Positions 41,091-49,729 of a DNA stretch of 64,000 bases are shown here, in pieces. The stretch is from positions 5,704,001-5,768,000 of the forward strand of contig NZ_CP108488.1 of the NCBI RefSeq assembly GCF_035987325.1. Direction: 5' to 3'. Positions within the stretch are counted from its first letter, which is position 1. Each line of letters begins with the position of its first letter. Position numbers and translations under genes: made by a program. The notes under the pieces were generated by a model. It saw only the letters and a program-made list of their open reading frames with translations. It was not told the DNA's origin and did not search any database. This DNA comes from Streptomyces sp. NBC_01244. GTDB lineage: Bacteria > Actinomycetota > Actinomycetes > Streptomycetales > Streptomycetaceae.

Positions 41091-42941
41091 ATGTGCGGAA
41101 TCGTGGGTTACGTGGGAGCGCAGTCGGCGCTCGATGTGGTCATTGCCGGACTCAAGCGGCTGGAGTACCGCGGCTACGACTCGGCGGGTGTCGCCGTGCT
41201 CGCCGACGGGGAACTCGCCGCCGTCAAGAAGGCCGGCAAGCTGGTCAATCTGGAGAAGGAGCTGGTCGGGCACCCACTGCCGGCCGGTTCCACCGGGCTC
41301 GGACACACCCGGTGGGCCACCCATGGGGGGCCCACCGACGTCAACGCCCACCCGCACCTCGACAATTCGGGGCGCGTGGCCGTCGTGCACAACGGGATCA
41401 TCGAGAACTTCGCCGCGCTGCGGGCCGAGCTCGCCGAGCGCGGCCACCGGCTGGAGTCCGAGACGGACACCGAGGTCGTGGCGCACCTGCTGGCCGAGCG
41501 GTTCGAGGGCGCGGGCGGAGACCTCGCGGAGGCGATGCGACAGGTGTGCCGGCGCCTCGACGGGGCCTTCACCCTGGTCGCCGTGCACGCCGACCAGCCG
41601 GACGTGGTGGTCGGCGCGCGCCGCAACTCCCCGCTCGTGGTGGGCGTCGGCGAGGGCGAGAACTTCCTCGCCTCGGACGTGGCCGCCTTCATCGCGCACA
41701 CCCGGTCCGCGATCGAGCTGGGGCAGGACCAGGTCGTCGAGCTCCGCCGCGACGGGGTCACGGTGACCAACTTCGACGGTACGGCCGCGAGCGTGCGGGC
41801 GTACCACGTGGACTGGGACGCCTCGGCGGCCGAGAAGGGGGGCTACGACTACTTCATGCTCAAGGAGATCGCCGAGCAGCCGAAGGCCGTCGCCGACACC
41901 CTGCTGGGCCGGATCGACGCGAACGGCCTGCTGACCCTCGACGAGGTGCGCATCCCCGACTCGGTGCTGCGCGAGGTCGACAAGGTCGTGATCGTGGCGT
42001 GCGGTACGGCCTACCACGCGGGCATGATCGCGAAGCTGGCCATCGAGCACTGGACCCGCATCCCCTGCGAGACGGAGCTGGCCAGCGAGTTCCGCTACCG
42101 CGACCCGATCCTGGACCAGCGGACGCTGGTGATCGCGATCTCGCAGTCCGGCGAGACGATGGACACCCTGATGGCGCTGCGCCACGCGCGGGAGCAGGGC
42201 GCCAAGGTGCTGGCCGTCTGCAACACGAACGGCTCGACGATCCCGCGCGAGTCGGACGCCGTGCTGTACACGCACGCCGGACCCGAGGTGGCCGTCGCCT
42301 CGACCAAGGCGTTCCTGACGCAGCTCGTGGCCTGCTACCTGGTCGCCCTCTACCTCGGGCAGGTCCGGGGCACGAAGTGGGGCGACGAGATCCGGTCCGT
42401 GATCAGGGAGTTGTCGGACATCGCCGCGGCGGTGGACACCGTACTGGAGACCATGGAACCGGTACGGGAACTGGCGCGGTCGCTCGCCGACAAGAACACC
42501 GTGCTGTTCCTGGGGCGGCACGTCGGCTACCCGGTGGCGCTGGAGGGTGCGCTCAAGCTCAAGGAGCTGGCGTACATGCACGCCGAGGGCTTCGCGGCGG
42601 GCGAGCTCAAGCACGGGCCGATCGCGCTGATCGAGAAGGACCTGCCGGTCGTGGTCGTCGTACCGTCGCCGCGCGGGCGCTCGGTGCTGCACGACAAGAT
42701 CGTGTCCAACATCCAGGAGATCCGGGCGCGCGGGGCGCGGACCATCGTGATCGCCGAGGAGGGGGACGAGGCGGTGGTCCCGTACGCCGACCACCTCATC
42801 CGCATCCCGGCCACCCCGACGCTGCTCCAGCCGCTCGTGGCCACCGTGCCGCTGCAGGTGTTCGCGTGCGAACTGGCGACGGCGCGCGGCAACGAGGTGG
42901 ACCAGCCGCGTAACCTCGCCAAGTCGGTGACTGTGGAGTGA
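41091..42941 (+). CDS. glmS: Glutamine-fructose-6-phosphate aminotransferase
   Basis: Makes glucosamine-6-phosphate from fructose-6-phosphate and glutamine, feeding GlmM. 616 residues: glutaminase domain beginning CGIVGYVG (Cys2 becomes the N-terminal nucleophile after Met removal), then two SIS isomerase domains with SQSGETMDTL and the C-terminal LAKSVTVE. A TACCCT hexamer (41078-41083) ends 7 nt before the ATG and no ribosome binding site is visible. No glmS ribozyme-like structure is evident in the short upstream region. Confidence 0.96.
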   Translation: MCGIVGYVGAQSALDVVIAGLKRLEYRGYDSAGVAVLADGELAAVKKAGKLVNLEKELVGHPLPAGSTGLGHTRWATHGGPTDVNAHPHLDNSGRVAVVHNGIIENFAALRAELAERGHRLESETDTEVVAHLLAERFEGAGGDLAEAMRQVCRRLDGAFTLVAVHADQPDVVVGARRNSPLVVGVGEGENFLASDVAAFIAHTRSAIELGQDQVVELRRDGVTVTNFDGTAASVRAYHVDWDASAAEKGGYDYFMLKEIAEQPKAVADTLLGRIDANGLLTLDEVRIPDSVLREVDKVVIVACGTAYHAGMIAKLAIEHWTRIPCETELASEFRYRDPILDQRTLVIAISQSGETMDTLMALRHAREQGAKVLAVCNTNGSTIPRESDAVLYTHAGPEVAVASTKAFLTQLVACYLVALYLGQVRGTKWGDEIRSVIRELSDIAAAVDTVLETMEPVRELARSLADKNTVLFLGRHVGYPVALEGALKLKELAYMHAEGFAAGELKHGPIALIEKDLPVVVVVPSPRGRSVLHDKIVSNIQEIRARGARTIVIAEEGDEAVVPYADHLIRIPATPTLLQPLVATVPLQVFACELATARGNEVDQPRNLAKSVTVE

Positions 42942-43019
42942 GCGCAGCGAACGGAGCGGGCCGCCGGCGATCGAGCACCGTGGTGACCGTGGAGTAGTGG
43001 CCCAGTTGGAGCTGTTGTT

Positions 43020-43388
43020 GTGATTATCGGCGTCGGAATCGACGTGGCGGAGATCGAGCGGTTCGGCGCGGCGCTGGAGCGCACGCCGGGCCTGGCCGGG
43101 CGGCTGTTCCGCGACGCGGAACTGACCCTGCCGGGCGGCGAGCGGCGCGGGACCGCCTCGCTCGCCGCCCGGTTCGCCGCCAAGGAGGCGCTCGCCAAGG
43201 CGCTCGGCGCGCCCGGCGGGCTGCTGTGGACCGACGCCGAGGTGTACGTCGAGGAGACCGGGCAGCCGCGCCTGCGCGTGTCGGGCACGGTGGAGGCGCG
43301 GGCGCTGGCGCTGGGCGTGAAGTCCTGGCACATCTCCCTCAGCCACGACGCGGGCATCGCCTCCGCCGTGGTCATCGCCGAGGGGTAG
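43020..43388 (+). CDS. acpS: Holo-[acyl-carrier-protein] synthase
   Basis: Transfers phosphopantetheine from CoA to acyl carrier protein. 122 residues: [16 protein letters not shown] start ([11 protein letters not shown], metal Asp), [12 protein letters not shown] (catalytic Glu/Lys region) and [19 protein letters not shown] start 43020 with GGAG about 8 nt upstream. Length normal for AcpS. Confidence 0.9.
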   Translation: MIIGVGIDVAEIERFGAALERTPGLAGRLFRDAELTLPGGERRGTASLAARFAAKEALAKALGAPGGLLWTDAEVYVEETGQPRLRVSGTVEARALALGVKSWHISLSHDAGIASAVVIAEG

Positions 43389-43414
43389 GGCCTGTCGTCG
43401 GGCAGGCTGGTGCC

Positions 43415-44812
43415 ATGCGTACTGCTTACAGCGTGGAGACCGTACGGGCCGCCGAGCGCGAGCTGATGGCCCGGCTGCCCGAAGGCACCCTGATGCGGCG
43501 GGCGGCGGCCGGACTGGCCGCCGTCTGCGTCCGGTTGCTGCCCCGCGTCTACGGGTCCCGCGTGGTGCTGCTGGTCGGCCCGGGGGACAACGGCGGCGAC
43601 ACCCTCTACGCGGGCGCGAAGCTGGCCCGGCGCGGGGCCGGGGTGACGGCCGTTGCGATGGATCCGGACCGGGTGCACGCGGGCGGACTGGCCGCGCTGC
43701 GGGCCGCCGGCGGGCGCCTCGACGCGGCCGTGCCCGAGCGGGCCGACCTGGTGCTCGACGGGCTGGTCGGCATCGGCGGCCGGGGAGCACTGCGGCCGGC
43801 CGCGGCCGCGCTGGTGGAGCGGATCCCGGCGGGCGCGGTGGTGGTCGCGGTGGACCTGCCCAGCGGGGTGGACGCGGACACCGGGGAGGTGGCCGGAGCG
43901 GCCGTGACGGCGGACGTGACGGTGACCTTCGGGGCGTACAAGCAGGGGCTGCTCGTCGACCCGGGGGCCTCGCGGGCGGGGGCGCTGCACCTGGTGGACA
44001 TCGGGCTGGCTTTCGAGACCCCTGAGATGGAGGCCCTGCAGCACGCCGACGTGGCCGGGCTGCTGCCCGCGCCGACGGCGTCGAGCGACAAGTACCGGCG
44101 CGGCGTGCTCGGGATCGTCGCCGGGTCCGCGCGCTATCCGGGGGCGGCGGTGCTCGCGGTGGCGGGGGCGCTGCGGGGCGGCGCGGGCGCGGTGCGCTAC
44201 GTGGGGCCGCCGGCGGTGGCGGACGCCGTACTGGCCCGGTACCCGGAGACGCTGATCGGAACCGGCCGGGTCCAGGCGTGGGTGGTCGGGCCCGGGCTGG
44301 GCGACGAGGGCGGCCCGGAGGTGCGGGAGGCGCTGTCGCAGCCGGTGCCGGTGCTGGTGGACGCGGACGGGCTGCGCGGGCTGGACCCCGGGGAGCTGCG
44401 GGCCCGGGCGGCCCCGACCCTGCTGACCCCGCACGCGGGGGAGGCGGCGGCGCTGCTGGGGCTCGCGCGGGAGAGCGTCGAGGCGGGCCGGCTGGAGGCC
44501 GTGCGGGGGCTCGCGCAGCGGTACGGGGCGGTGGCGCTGCTGAAGGGGTCGACGACCCTGATCGCCCCGGCCGGGCCCGGCCCCGTCCGGGTGAACCCGA
44601 CCGGGACCCCGTGGCTGGCCACCGCCGGGAGCGGGGACGTGCTGTCCGGGCTGGCCGGGTCCCTGCTGGCGGCCGGCCTGCCGGCCCTGGACGCCGGGTC
44701 GGTGGCGGCGTACCTCCACGGCCTGGCGGCCCGCCTCACGGGCGGCCCCCTCCTGGCCCACCAGGTGGCCGAAGCCCTGCCGCGGGCGTGGCGGGAGGTA
44801 GCTCGCGGCTAG
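43415..44812 (+). CDS. nnr: Bifunctional NAD(P)H-hydrate epimerase/ADP-dependent NAD(P)HX dehydratase
   Basis: Repairs hydrated NADH/NADPH. 465 residues: N-terminal YjeF_N epimerase domain (about 1-210) with GPGDNGGDTLYAGA and AVDLPSGVDADTG, and C-terminal YjeF_C kinase-like dehydratase domain (about 220-460) with VLVDADGLRG, LTPHAGEAAALLG and the TAGSGDVLSG anion-hole motif. A CAGGCT hexamer (43403-43408) ends 6 nt before ATG and no ribosome binding site is visible, so a leaderless start is likely. Both activities appear intact. Confidence 0.93.
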   Translation: MRTAYSVETVRAAERELMARLPEGTLMRRAAAGLAAVCVRLLPRVYGSRVVLLVGPGDNGGDTLYAGAKLARRGAGVTAVAMDPDRVHAGGLAALRAAGGRLDAAVPERADLVLDGLVGIGGRGALRPAAAALVERIPAGAVVVAVDLPSGVDADTGEVAGAAVTADVTVTFGAYKQGLLVDPGASRAGALHLVDIGLAFETPEMEALQHADVAGLLPAPTASSDKYRRGVLGIVAGSARYPGAAVLAVAGALRGGAGAVRYVGPPAVADAVLARYPETLIGTGRVQAWVVGPGLGDEGGPEVREALSQPVPVLVDADGLRGLDPGELRARAAPTLLTPHAGEAAALLGLARESVEAGRLEAVRGLAQRYGAVALLKGSTTLIAPAGPGPVRVNPTGTPWLATAGSGDVLSGLAGSLLAAGLPALDAGSVAAYLHGLAARLTGGPLLAHQVAEALPRAWREVARG

Positions 44813-44823
44813 GCGTGGGCGGG

Positions 44824-44891
44824 CGTGCGGCGCCGTTGCCGGGGGCGCCGCCCCCGGACCCCTGCGCCTCAAACGCCGGCGGGGCTGGATT
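44824..44891 (+). repeat. Streptomyces-type intergenic repeat, copy 1
   Basis: A 68-nt element beginning CGTGCGGCGCCGTTGCCGGG and carrying the core GCGCCTCAAACGCCGGC and GGGGCTGGATT. It is repeated almost exactly 73 nt further on, and an inverted copy lies at 60770. No coding role; frames read here are artefacts. Confidence 0.75.
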
Positions 44892-44963
44892 TGCCGGCCG
44901 CCGGCCGCCGGCCCGGACCTGCGGGCCGTGTGCTCCGGCGCAGTTGCGCGGGCCGTGCGCGAG

Positions 44964-45030
44964 CGTGCGGCGCCGTTGCCGGGGCGCCGCCCCCGGACCC
45001 CCGCGCCTCAAACGCCGGCAGGGCTGGATT
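44964..45030 (+). repeat. Streptomyces-type intergenic repeat, copy 2
   Basis: 67 nt, nearly identical to 44824-44891 in the same orientation. The two copies fill most of the 285-nt gap between nnr and alr; no gene is present. Confidence 0.75.
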
Positions 45031-45097
45031 CGGCCCGCGCGCGGGCGTGGCCCTGCCTGTTCGGCCCGGTGGGCGGGGCTCTGAGAGACTGTGGGGG

Positions 45098-46234
45098 ATG
45101 AACGAGACAGCCGCGCGCGTGTACGCCGAGATCGATCTTGACGCCGTCCGGGCCAACGTACGGGCCCTGCGCGAGCGGGCGCCCCGCTCCGCCCTGATGG
45201 CCGTCGTCAAGGCGGACGCCTACGGGCACGGGGCCGTGGCCTGTGCCCGGGCCGCCCAGGAGGCCGGCGCGAGCTGGCTGGGGACCGCCACGCCCGACGA
45301 GGCCCTCGCGCTGCGCGCCGCCGGGATCGAAGGACCCGTCCTGTGCTGGCTGTGGACGCCCGGCGGACCCTGGCGGGAGGCCGTCGAGGCCGGTATCGAC
45401 GTGGCCGTCAGCGCGATGTGGGCCCTCGACGAGGTACGGGCGGCCGCCCGCGCCGCCGGAACGACGGCCAGGATCCAGCTCAAGGCCGACACGGGCCTGG
45501 GCCGCAACGGCTGCCAGCCCGCCGACTGGGAGGCCCTGGTGACCGCGGCCGTCGCCGCCCAGTCCGAGGGGACCGTCCGCGTCACCGGCGTCTGGTCGCA
45601 CTTCGCCTGCGCCGACGAGCCCGGACACCCCTCCATCCAGCTCCAGCTGACCGCCTTCCGCGACATGCTCGCGTACGCGGAGAAGGAGGGCATCGAGCCC
45701 GAGGTCCGGCACATCGCCAACTCGCCGGCCACGCTCACCCTCCCCGAATCCCACTTCGACCTCGTCCGCTGCGGCCTGGCCGTCTACGGGGTCTCGCCCG
45801 CGCCCGAGCTCGGCACCCCCGCCCAGCTCGGCCTGCGGCCCGCGATGACCCTCAAGGCCACGGTCGCGCTGGTCAAGACCGTGCCGGCCGGGCACGGCGT
45901 CAGCTACGGGCACCACTACGTCACCGAGCGGGAGACCACCCTCGCGCTGATCCCCGCGGGCTACGCCGACGGCGTCCCCCGCCAGGCGTCCGGGCTCGGC
46001 CCGGTGCTCGTCGGCGGCCGCATCCGCACCGTCGCCGGGCGCGTGGCCATGGACCAGTTCGTGGTCGACCTGGACGGGGGACACGCCCGCGCAGGCGACG
46101 AGGCCGTCATCTTCGGGGACGCCGAGCGCGGTGAACCCACCGCCGAGGACTGGGCTCGAGCGGCGCACACGATCGCCTATGAGATCGTCACCCGTATCGG
46201 GGGCCGGGTCCCCCGCGTGTACCACGGCGGCTGA
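45098..46234 (+). CDS. alr: Alanine racemase
   Basis: Pyridoxal-phosphate enzyme that makes D-Ala for peptidoglycan. 378 residues: PLP Lys38 in AVVKADAYGHG, catalytic Tyr270 in GHGVSYGHHY, RVAMDQFVVD. Start ATG 45098 gives MNETAARVYAEIDLDAV; GAGACT (45085-45090) ends 7 nt upstream, though a G-run could serve as ribosome binding site. The frame continues far upstream through the intergenic repeats without similarity. Confidence 0.95.
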   Translation: MNETAARVYAEIDLDAVRANVRALRERAPRSALMAVVKADAYGHGAVACARAAQEAGASWLGTATPDEALALRAAGIEGPVLCWLWTPGGPWREAVEAGIDVAVSAMWALDEVRAAARAAGTTARIQLKADTGLGRNGCQPADWEALVTAAVAAQSEGTVRVTGVWSHFACADEPGHPSIQLQLTAFRDMLAYAEKEGIEPEVRHIANSPATLTLPESHFDLVRCGLAVYGVSPAPELGTPAQLGLRPAMTLKATVALVKTVPAGHGVSYGHHYVTERETTLALIPAGYADGVPRQASGLGPVLVGGRIRTVAGRVAMDQFVVDLDGGHARAGDEAVIFGDAERGEPTAEDWARAAHTIAYEIVTRIGGRVPRVYHGG

Positions 46235-46248
46235 GTGAGGACGGCGGC

Positions 46249-47394
46249 GTGAGCGAGAACTGGCGCAAGGCGGGCTGGGCGGGCGCCGCCATCGGCGTGA
46301 TAGCCGCCGGAGCGGCGGCCGGGGTCGCGGTCGAACGGATCACCGTCGGCCGGGGCATGCGCATGAAGGCGCGCCTCGCCCTCGACGCGACCGGGGACTA
46401 CGGATCCCTGCGCGGAGCCCCCGGCACCGCGCGGGCCGAGGACGGCACCGCGCTGTACTACGAGGTCGACGAGCTGCCCGAGGAGGGCAAGCGGCGCCGG
46501 CTGCGCCGCAAGGCCCCGCTCCGGCCGACCGTGGTGTTCTGCCACGGCTACTGCCTCGCCCAGGACTCCTGGCACTTCCAGCGCGCCGCCCTGCGCGGCG
46601 TGGTCCGCGCCGTGTACTGGGACCAGCGCAGCCACGGCCGCAGTGCGCGCGGCCTGGCCCAGGCCGACGGCGAGCCGGTCACCTTCGAACAGCTCGGCCG
46701 CGACCTGCAGGCCGTCATCGACGCCGCCGCTCCCGAAGGCCCGCTGATCCTGGTCGGTCACTCGATGGGCGGGATGACCATCATGGGGCTGGCCCAGGAG
46801 TTCCCCGACCTGATCCGGGACCGCGTGGCCGGCGTGGCCCTGGTCGGCACCTCCAGCGGCCGGCTGGACGAGGTCACGTACGGGCTGCCCTCCCTGGGCT
46901 TCAGCACGGTACGGCGCCTGCTGCCCGGGGTGCTCAAGGCGCTCGGTTCCCAGGTGGAACTGGTGGAGAAGGGCCGCCGGGCCACCGCCGACCTGTTCGC
47001 CGGGATGGTCAAGATGTACTCCTTCGCCTCGCGCGACGTCGATCCGGGCGTCGCCCGCTTCGCCGAGCGGCTCATCGAGGCCACGCCCATCGACGTGGTC
47101 GCCGAGTTCTACCCGGCCTTCCAGGCGCACGACAAGACGGCCGCCCTCCAGCGGTTCGCGGACATCCCCGTCACCGTCATCGCCGGGGACCGCGACATGG
47201 TCACCCCGCCCGACCACAGCCGGGCCATCAAGGAAGTGCTGCCCTCCGCCGAGCTGGTCGTCCTGGAGACCGCCGGGCACCTGATGATGCTGGAGCACCC
47301 GGACACCGTGACCCGGCTGCTCACCGAGCTGCTCGCGCGCACCGGGACGGTGTCCGCAGCCGCTAACGTTGGCGGGCATGGAAGAAGTACCTGA
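46249..47394 (+). CDS. Alpha/beta hydrolase, membrane-anchored
   Basis: 381 residues with an N-terminal hydrophobic segment (about 9-27), then an alpha/beta hydrolase core: FCHGYCLAQDSW oxyanion motif, nucleophile elbow GHSMGG, acid in AGDRDMVTP, and catalytic His in TAGHLMMLEHP. The full triad is present, so it should be an active esterase or lipase-like enzyme; substrate unknown. GTG start. It overlaps tsaE by 17 nt and sits between alr and tsaE, a common order in Streptomyces. Confidence 0.85.
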   Translation: MSENWRKAGWAGAAIGVIAAGAAAGVAVERITVGRGMRMKARLALDATGDYGSLRGAPGTARAEDGTALYYEVDELPEEGKRRRLRRKAPLRPTVVFCHGYCLAQDSWHFQRAALRGVVRAVYWDQRSHGRSARGLAQADGEPVTFEQLGRDLQAVIDAAAPEGPLILVGHSMGGMTIMGLAQEFPDLIRDRVAGVALVGTSSGRLDEVTYGLPSLGFSTVRRLLPGVLKALGSQVELVEKGRRATADLFAGMVKMYSFASRDVDPGVARFAERLIEATPIDVVAEFYPAFQAHDKTAALQRFADIPVTVIAGDRDMVTPPDHSRAIKEVLPSAELVVLETAGHLMMLEHPDTVTRLLTELLARTGTVSAAANVGGHGRST

Positions 47395-47899
47395 CACGGA
47401 AACGCACGTCACCGTCGGCTCGCCCGACGCCATGCAGGACCTCGGGCGCCGGATCGCCGGGCTGCTGCGCCCCGGCGACCTCGTCCTACTGACCGGGGAG
47501 CTCGGCGCCGGGAAGACCACCCTGACCCGCGGCCTCGGCGAGGGTCTGGGCGTGCGCGGGGCCGTGACCTCGCCGACCTTCGTGATCGCCCGGGTCCATC
47601 CCTCGCTGACCGGCGGTCCGGCGCTGGTGCACGTGGACGCGTACCGGCTGGGCGGCGGGCTGGACGAGATGGAGGACCTGGACCTCGACGTCTCGCTGCC
47701 CGAGTCCGTCGTCGTCGTGGAGTGGGGCGACGGCAAGGTCGAGGAGCTGTCCGACGACCGGCTGCACGTGGTGATCCGCCGGGCGGTGGGCCACGAGGAG
47801 GTCCTGGACGACGTGCGCGAGGTGATGGTCCGCGGGATCGGCACCCGCTGGTCGGCCGGGGCGGGTCTGGAGAGCCTCGCGGGCGTCCTGTCGGAGTAG
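47378..47899 (+). CDS. tsaE: tRNA t6A biosynthesis ATPase TsaE
   Basis: Partner ATPase of TsaB-TsaD in N6-threonylcarbamoyladenosine formation at tRNA A37. 173 residues: P-loop TGELGAGKTTLTRGL, TSPTFVIARVHP, HVDAYRLGG and VVVEWGDG, all expected. TAACGT (47364-47369) ends 8 nt before ATG and there is no ribosome binding site, so the start may be leaderless even though the gene overlaps the previous one. Confidence 0.93.
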   Translation: MEEVPDTETHVTVGSPDAMQDLGRRIAGLLRPGDLVLLTGELGAGKTTLTRGLGEGLGVRGAVTSPTFVIARVHPSLTGGPALVHVDAYRLGGGLDEMEDLDLDVSLPESVVVVEWGDGKVEELSDDRLHVVIRRAVGHEEVLDDVREVMVRGIGTRWSAGAGLESLAGVLSE

Positions 47900-48000
47900 G
47901 CGCGGCGCCTTCGCGGCGCGGGCGCGTCGAGAAACGTTCCGACAAGTCGTCGGGAAGATATTGCGCGGGCGGCGGGGCCCGTGGTCACATGGTACAGAGG

Positions 48001-48019
48001 GCTGGTTAGGCGTACCTAA
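48001..48019 (+). promoter_or_regulatory. Candidate iron box (DmdR1/IdeR-type operator)
   Basis: GCTGGTTAGGCGTACCTAA matches 14 of 19 positions of the DtxR/IdeR consensus TTAGGTTAGGCTAACCTAA as I recall it; the inner arms are TTAGG and CCTAA. It directly overlaps the predicted transcription start of a weak promoter (TTGCGC at 47971, TACAGA at 47993-47998), a typical repressor location, 30 nt before the small gene at 48050. Confidence 0.5.
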
Positions 48020-48049
48020 GTACGGGCTGGCCCCGGCCAGGAGGCAGCC

Positions 48050-48241
48050 ATGTCGGCAACAGGAGCATCGGGCGTCCCCCGCCCGTCCGCCGTGTCCATG
48101 GGGGCGCTGCTCGCCGCGGGCGCCGCCGCCAGCGCCGTGTCGACACCGCCCGCGCGCGAGCACGCCGCACCGGATCCCGATCCCGCAGGGGATGGGGTGG
48201 AAGACGGCGAACAGGCCGCCCCGGAGTCCGAAGCGGCCTGA
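48050..48241 (+). CDS. Small Ala/Pro/Glu-rich protein of unknown function
   Basis: 63 residues, MSATGASGVPRPSAVSMGALL..., with a weakly hydrophobic Ala-rich middle (SMGALLAAGAAASAVS, about 16-31) that could be a poor membrane or signal segment and an acidic Asp/Glu/Pro tail. An excellent ribosome binding site (GGAGG at 48040-48044) supports translation. I do not recognise the family. The site upstream resembles an iron box, so expression may be iron-regulated. Confidence 0.55.
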   Translation: MSATGASGVPRPSAVSMGALLAAGAAASAVSTPPAREHAAPDPDPAGDGVEDGEQAAPESEAA

Positions 48242-48325
48242 AACGGGGGACCGACCGCCTGACGACGCAGTCCCCGTACGAGTGAATTCCGCGTGTCGCT
48301 ACCGGGTGGGCCGACAGGGTGGGCC

Positions 48326-48347
48326 GACCCGGCCGCGCGGCCGGGTC
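48326..48347. terminator. 22-nt perfect palindrome between convergent genes
   Basis: 48326-48347 (arms GACCCGGCCGC and GCGGCCGGGTC) is a perfect inverted repeat lying between the end of the small gene and the end of the minus-strand gene at 48363, with a GGTGGGCCGAC direct repeat just before it. Likely a terminator without a T-run. Confidence 0.5.
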
Positions 48348-48362
48348 AGGGGGGCGACGACG

Positions 48363-48920
48363 TCAGGGAACGACGACGACCTTCGAGCCGATCGTCGCGA
48401 AGGCCCACATCGTGTTCCCGTCCGCGCGCAGCATGCGGACACCGCCGGTCTTCTTGGCCGGATCGGGCGCCGGGAGGGTGTTGTCCACGCGGGCGCTGAA
48501 GCCGACCGTGACCCCCTGCGGACTCGCGAACCGGACGACGTGCTCGATCGGCACCCCGTCCGAGCCGGTCACCGCGCCCGTACGGCCGCCCACCGTGTAA
48601 CGGCCGGGCGCCGGGTGCACCGTGCTCGGCACCACCGCGAAGGACTTGGGCTCGCCGGTGGGTCCCACCAGCCACACGCGCTTGGCACTCAGGGAGTACA
48701 CGACGCGGACCCCGGTGCCGGAGCCGGCCGGGAGGGCCACGGGCTTCGCCGGGTCCGTCTTGGCGGGCCCGGAGTCGCTCGGAGCGGGCACCGGGCTCTG
48801 CGCGGCGGCCTTCGGCGGGAGCGCGGGAGCGGAGGCGGAGGCCTGGTAGCCGAGGAAACCGACGACGGCGAGCGCCGTGACGGTGAGCCCGGCCACGATT
48901 CCCGAGCTGCTGCGTGCCAC
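48363..48920 (-). CDS. Membrane-anchored protein with a degenerate L,D-transpeptidase (YkuD)-like fold
   Basis: About 185 residues: an N-terminal helix (GIVAGLTVTALAVVGFLGY), an Ala/Pro linker and a C-terminal domain from about residue 65. The domain has the YkuD pattern VRVVYSLSAKRVWLV, PAPGRYTVGG and KKTGGVRML...GSKVVVVP. At the place of the catalytic S-H-G-C-[IV]-R motif it reads K-T-G-G-V-R, so Cys is replaced by Gly, and the earlier His is absent. It is probably a non-catalytic peptidoglycan-binding or structural relative. GTG 48920 with GGAG 4 nt upstream is preferred over GTG 48989. Confidence 0.55.
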   Translation of the reverse strand: MARSSSGIVAGLTVTALAVVGFLGYQASASAPALPPKAAAQSPVPAPSDSGPAKTDPAKPVALPAGSGTGVRVVYSLSAKRVWLVGPTGEPKSFAVVPSTVHPAPGRYTVGGRTGAVTGSDGVPIEHVVRFASPQGVTVGFSARVDNTLPAPDPAKKTGGVRMLRADGNTMWAFATIGSKVVVVP

Positions 48921-49066
48921 CTTGCTCCACCTCTCCGCATGGTCAGTCGATGCCAGTCGGATGCCAGGCGGACGATCACACCCCGACACCTGGTCCGAAG
49001 GTAGCAGCAGGGGTGCCCGCAGACCGGCCGCAAGGGCCGGGGGCCCCGGAGTCGTAGGCTGTTCGC

Positions 49067-49729
49067 GTGCTCTTGCTCGCTGTAGATACCGCCACGCCCG
49101 CCGTCACCGTCGCCCTGCACGACGGCGAGTCCGTCCTCGCCGAGTCGAACCAGGTCGACGCCCGCCGCCACGGGGAGCTCCTGCTGCCCGCCGTCGACAA
49201 GGTCCTCGCCGAGGCGGGGGTCACGCTCGAAGCCGTCACCGGCATCGTCGTCGGGGTCGGCCCCGGCCCCTACACGGGACTGCGCGTCGGCCTCGTGACC
49301 GCGTCCACCTTCGCCTCCGTCCTCGGCGTGCCCGTCCACGGACTGTGCACCCTCGACGGGCTGGCCTACGCGGCCGGCGCGGCCGGGATCGAGGGCCCCT
49401 TCACCGTGGCCACCGACGCCCGGCGCAAGGAGGTCTACTGGGCGCGCTACGAGGACCCCCGCACCCGGGCCGGCGAGCCCGCGGTGGACCGGCCGGCCGA
49501 CATCGCCGAGCGCGTCGCCGGACTGCCCGCCGTCGGCCAGGGCGCGCACCTCTACCCGGAGGTCTTCACCGACGCGCGGGCCCCGGAGCACCAGAGCGCC
49601 GCCGCGCTGGCCGCGCTGGCCGCGGAAAGACTGGCGGCGGGGGAGGCCTTCCTGCCCCCGACGCCGCTCTACCTGCGCCGGCCCGACGCCGAGGTGCCCA
49701 AGAACTACAAGGTGGTCACCCCGCAGTGA
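49067..49729 (+). CDS. tsaB: tRNA t6A biosynthesis protein TsaB
   Basis: Scaffold partner of TsaD in t6A synthesis, an ASKHA-fold protein without its own activity. 220 residues: LLLAVDTATPAVTVAL, RHGELLLPAVDKVLAEAG, GVGPGPYTGLRVG. The GTG start has TAGGCT (49055-49060) ending 6 nt upstream and no ribosome binding site, the best leaderless case in this area. Overlaps rimI by 4 nt (GTGA). Confidence 0.92.
   Translation: MLLLAVDTATPAVTVALHDGESVLAESNQVDARRHGELLLPAVDKVLAEAGVTLEAVTGIVVGVGPGPYTGLRVGLVTASTFASVLGVPVHGLCTLDGLAYAAGAAGIEGPFTVATDARRKEVYWARYEDPRTRAGEPAVDRPADIAERVAGLPAVGQGAHLYPEVFTDARAPEHQSAAALAALAAERLAAGEAFLPPTPLYLRRPDAEVPKNYKVVTPQ

Noticed and set aside
44813..45097. Protein-coding frames across the nnr-alr gap (Ala/Arg/Pro-rich)
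   Set aside because: They are created by the two intergenic repeats and have no ribosome binding site or similarity.
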